DNA from: JBMNGG01 sp050949705
GTDB lineage: Bacteria; Bacillota; Thermosediminibacteria; Thermosediminibacterales; Tepidanaerobacteraceae
Assembly (NCBI GenBank): GCA_050949705.1
Contig: JBMNGG010000001.1
Span: 1 to 64,000 of the forward strand
Direction of reading: 5' to 3'
Length of the DNA: 64,000 nt
Shown: positions 62,437-64,000 of the stretch, piece after piece
Layout: each line of letters starts with the position of its first letter
Position numbering within the stretch: the stretch's first letter is position 1
Translations under genes and position numbers: made by a program
The notes under the pieces: model-generated
The model's input: the letters and a program-made list of their open reading frames with translations, nothing else
What the model was told of the DNA's origin: nothing
Database searches by the model: none

Positions 62437-63552
62437 ATGAAAATGAAGATTTTACATGTTATTAATAACCTAGGTAGTGGGGGAGCAGAAAAGTTAATTC
62501 AAGAATTAGTTCCACTTTTGAATCAACAAGAAGGAGTTCTCGCTGATGTTCTTTTACTAACTGATAATAATAATGTGTTTGATAAAAAATTAAAAAGTTA
62601 TGATGTAAAAATTGATGTTGCCCCCTTAAGGAATATAAATCACCCACTAAATATCAATTATATCAGAAGATATATAATTGAGGGGAAATATGATATTGTC
62701 CATGCACATCTATTTCCTACAATTTATTGGGTGTCGATAGCCTCAAAACTTATTTTTAAGAACAAACCCAAATTTGTGATGACAGAGCATAGCACATATA
62801 ACAAAAGGAGAAAAAAAAGTTACTTTAGATATATAGAGAAATTCATATATTCTAGCTATGATAAGATAATATCTATTAGCCAACAAACACATAATAATCT
62901 CATATCATGGATTCAACCAAAAAATAAATTAGATAGGTTTATTATTATTCAAAATGGGATTGTAGTAGAAAAATTCAAAAATGCTTTGCCATACAAAAAG
63001 TCAGATATTTGTAAAGAATTTACAGAAGACGTAAGATTAATCTGTATGGCTGGTAGATTTTCAAAACCTAAAGATCAGCCAACTTTAATAAGGGCAATGC
63101 AATATCTACCAGAAAATGTACATTTATTGTTAGCGGGAGAAGGGCCTCTCAAAAAAGAGAATATAAAATTAACAAAACAAGTAAAAGTGGAAAATAGAGT
63201 TCATTTTCTGGGATTTAGAAATGATGTGGAAAGGATACTTAAAACCGTTGATATAGTAGTGTTATCTTCCAATTGGGAAGGATTTGGATTAGCTGCAGCA
63301 GAGGGAATGGCAGCGGGAAAACCAGTAATAGCAAGTAGTGTTCCAGGGCTGGCCGAAATAGTTAAAGATGCAGGAATTTTATTTCCAAAAGGTGATTATC
63401 ATGTTTTGGCTAAATACATTAAGAAAATAATTTTTTCAAAGAGCCAATATAATTCTATTTCAAGATGTTGTTATAATAAATCGGTCTTATTTAACATAAC
63501 AAGAATGGTAAATCAGTATACTGATATTTATAAAGAATTGAAGCGTGATTAA
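62437..63552 (+). CDS. GT4-type glycosyltransferase
   Basis: A 371-residue group 1 glycosyltransferase: N-terminal ILHVINNLGSGGAEKLIQEL, middle TEHSTYNKRRKKSY, and a C-terminal donor domain with MAGRFSKPKDQPTLI, LLAGEGP and SSNWEGFGLAAAEGMAAGKP with the two glutamates. It adds a sugar during repeat-unit assembly. I chose the ATG at 62437, but in-frame starts at 62428 (TTG) and 62443 are possible. Confidence 0.88.
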   Translation: MKMKILHVINNLGSGGAEKLIQELVPLLNQQEGVLADVLLLTDNNNVFDKKLKSYDVKIDVAPLRNINHPLNINYIRRYIIEGKYDIVHAHLFPTIYWVSIASKLIFKNKPKFVMTEHSTYNKRRKKSYFRYIEKFIYSSYDKIISISQQTHNNLISWIQPKNKLDRFIIIQNGIVVEKFKNALPYKKSDICKEFTEDVRLICMAGRFSKPKDQPTLIRAMQYLPENVHLLLAGEGPLKKENIKLTKQVKVENRVHFLGFRNDVERILKTVDIVVLSSNWEGFGLAAAEGMAAGKPVIASSVPGLAEIVKDAGILFPKGDYHVLAKYIKKIIFSKSQYNSISRCCYNKSVLFNITRMVNQYTDIYKELKRD

Positions 63553-63553
63553 A

Positions 63554-64000
63554 ATGCAACTTAATTTGAAAAATAAAAACTTTGACTACAGATTTTTAAT
63601 ATTACTTTTAAACATGTTAGTACTGAGTGGAAGTGTAATATTAAATAAATATATAATAGCCTTAATTGGAATTATAGTCTGGATTCTCTTCTATACTACT
63701 AACAAATCTATGAGGGATATTATTATAGCAAGGATGCTTATTTTAAGCATTCCCCTATCATTTACGAATATTTTTGGGGGACCTTATGGAGAATCTACTA
63801 TATCTTGGTATAATATTTTTTTATTGTTACTAATAATATCAGTTTTTTTAAAGGGGAAATTATATTTTAATTTGATTTCTTTACTTTCAATTTTTATTAT
63901 AATCATTAGTTTAATTCCAATGCTGATTCCAATAGATGTTTTCGATAGCTTTAAACAATACGCTAATTTTTTATCTAATTTTATTTTGATAATCATAGGC
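63554..64000 (+). CDS. Putative polysaccharide polymerase (Wzy-like), partial
   Basis: The ATG at 63554 opens a frame that runs to the window end (149 codons). The visible part is almost all hydrophobic, with at least four membrane helices (FLILLLNMLVLSGSVIL, YIIALIGIIVWILFY and later), resembling the N-terminal half of Wzy/O-antigen polymerases. Its start lies 2 bases after the stop of the glycosyltransferase gene. Identification rests on hydrophobicity and position only. Confidence 0.55.
   Translation, partial: MQLNLKNKNFDYRFLILLLNMLVLSGSVILNKYIIALIGIIVWILFYTTNKSMRDIIIARMLILSIPLSFTNIFGGPYGESTISWYNIFLLLLIISVFLKGKLYFNLISLLSIFIIIISLIPMLIPIDVFDSFKQYANFLSNFILIIIG

Noticed and set aside
63784..63996. 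A 70-codon minus-strand frame at the window end
   Set aside because: It is antisense to the hydrophobic polymerase frame, which follows directly from the glycosyltransferase gene.
1..64000. CRISPR arrays, tRNA or rRNA genes, insertion sequences
   Set aside because: No regularly spaced repeats, cloverleaf-like sequence or transposase motifs were found. The only long direct repeat is the 85-bp pair.

Overview
The window looks like a low-GC, anaerobic, probably spore-forming clostridial Firmicute. The signs are a split glycine decarboxylase (gcvPA/gcvPB), lysine and glycine riboswitches, a flavo-diiron protein, GerMN and SleB-type spore/cortex proteins, DUF1659/DUF2922/YvrJ genes, strong AGGAGG ribosome sites and TTGACA/TATAAT promoters. 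There is no rRNA, tRNA, CRISPR array or recognisable transposase.

Region A (about 209-16409) is a 16-kb catabolic island bounded by two identical 85-bp direct repeats. The repeat is the 3' end of a GerMN lipoprotein gene that survives intact at the right edge. Inside lie a PrpR-like sigma-54 activator (broken), a palindromic upstream activating site and a -24/-12 promoter. These are followed by an isocitrate-lyase-family lyase, a two-subunit LeuCD/Dmd-type hydro-lyase, a PrpF-type isomerase (frameshifted), PreA and PreT (dihydropyrimidine dehydrogenase), an allantoinase/hydantoinase-type cyclic amidohydrolase and an M20 N-carbamoyl/ureido amidohydrolase (frameshifted). Last come an MmgE/PrpD protein, a 38-aa symporter accessory protein, a sodium:solute symporter and a TudS-like (DUF523-related) Fe-S desulfidase candidate. 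The set joins the front half of reductive pyrimidine/ureide breakdown to the back half of the nicotinate/2,3-dimethylmalate route. I know of no characterised pathway with this combination, and it is my main candidate for an undescribed system.

Region B (16.3-33.9 kb) is mostly housekeeping: GerMN, flavo-diiron protein, a P1B metal ATPase with an SmtB-type operator, DUF1540, deoC, a pyruvate-kinase C-terminal-like protein, lysine riboswitch-ddh, dapF, glycine riboswitch-gcvT-gcvH-gcvPA-gcvPB, a PAS-GGDEF-HD-GYP signalling protein and a LysM-SleB hydrolase.

Region C (34-45 kb) holds a coiled-coil protein, an FMN alpha-hydroxyacid dehydrogenase and an RsuA-type pseudouridine synthase. A duplicated module follows: each copy has a subtilase, a divergent small helical protein and a 30-33-aa membrane peptide, with a shared promoter motif between the divergent genes. 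After it come a 111-aa acidic protein, a DUF815 ATPase, a ComK-like protein and the amidase/YvrJ/DUF2922/DUF1659 group.

Region D (45-52 kb) has truD, three YczE-type membrane paralogs, glutaminase, an encapsulin shell with its ferritin-like cargo, a rubrerythrin remnant and an atypical D-hydroxyacid dehydrogenase homolog.

Region E (52.5-64 kb) is an exopolysaccharide locus: chain-length determinant (frameshifted), O-antigen-ligase/TPR protein (many frameshifts), polyprenyl-phosphate sugar transferase, two GT4 glycosyltransferases (one frameshifted), TviB/TviC-type UDP-aminosugar enzymes, a CapI-type epimerase remnant and the start of a polymerase. All frameshifts seen in the window fall in regions A and E, and none in the roughly 35 kb between them, which favours real decay of accessory genes over uniform sequencing error.
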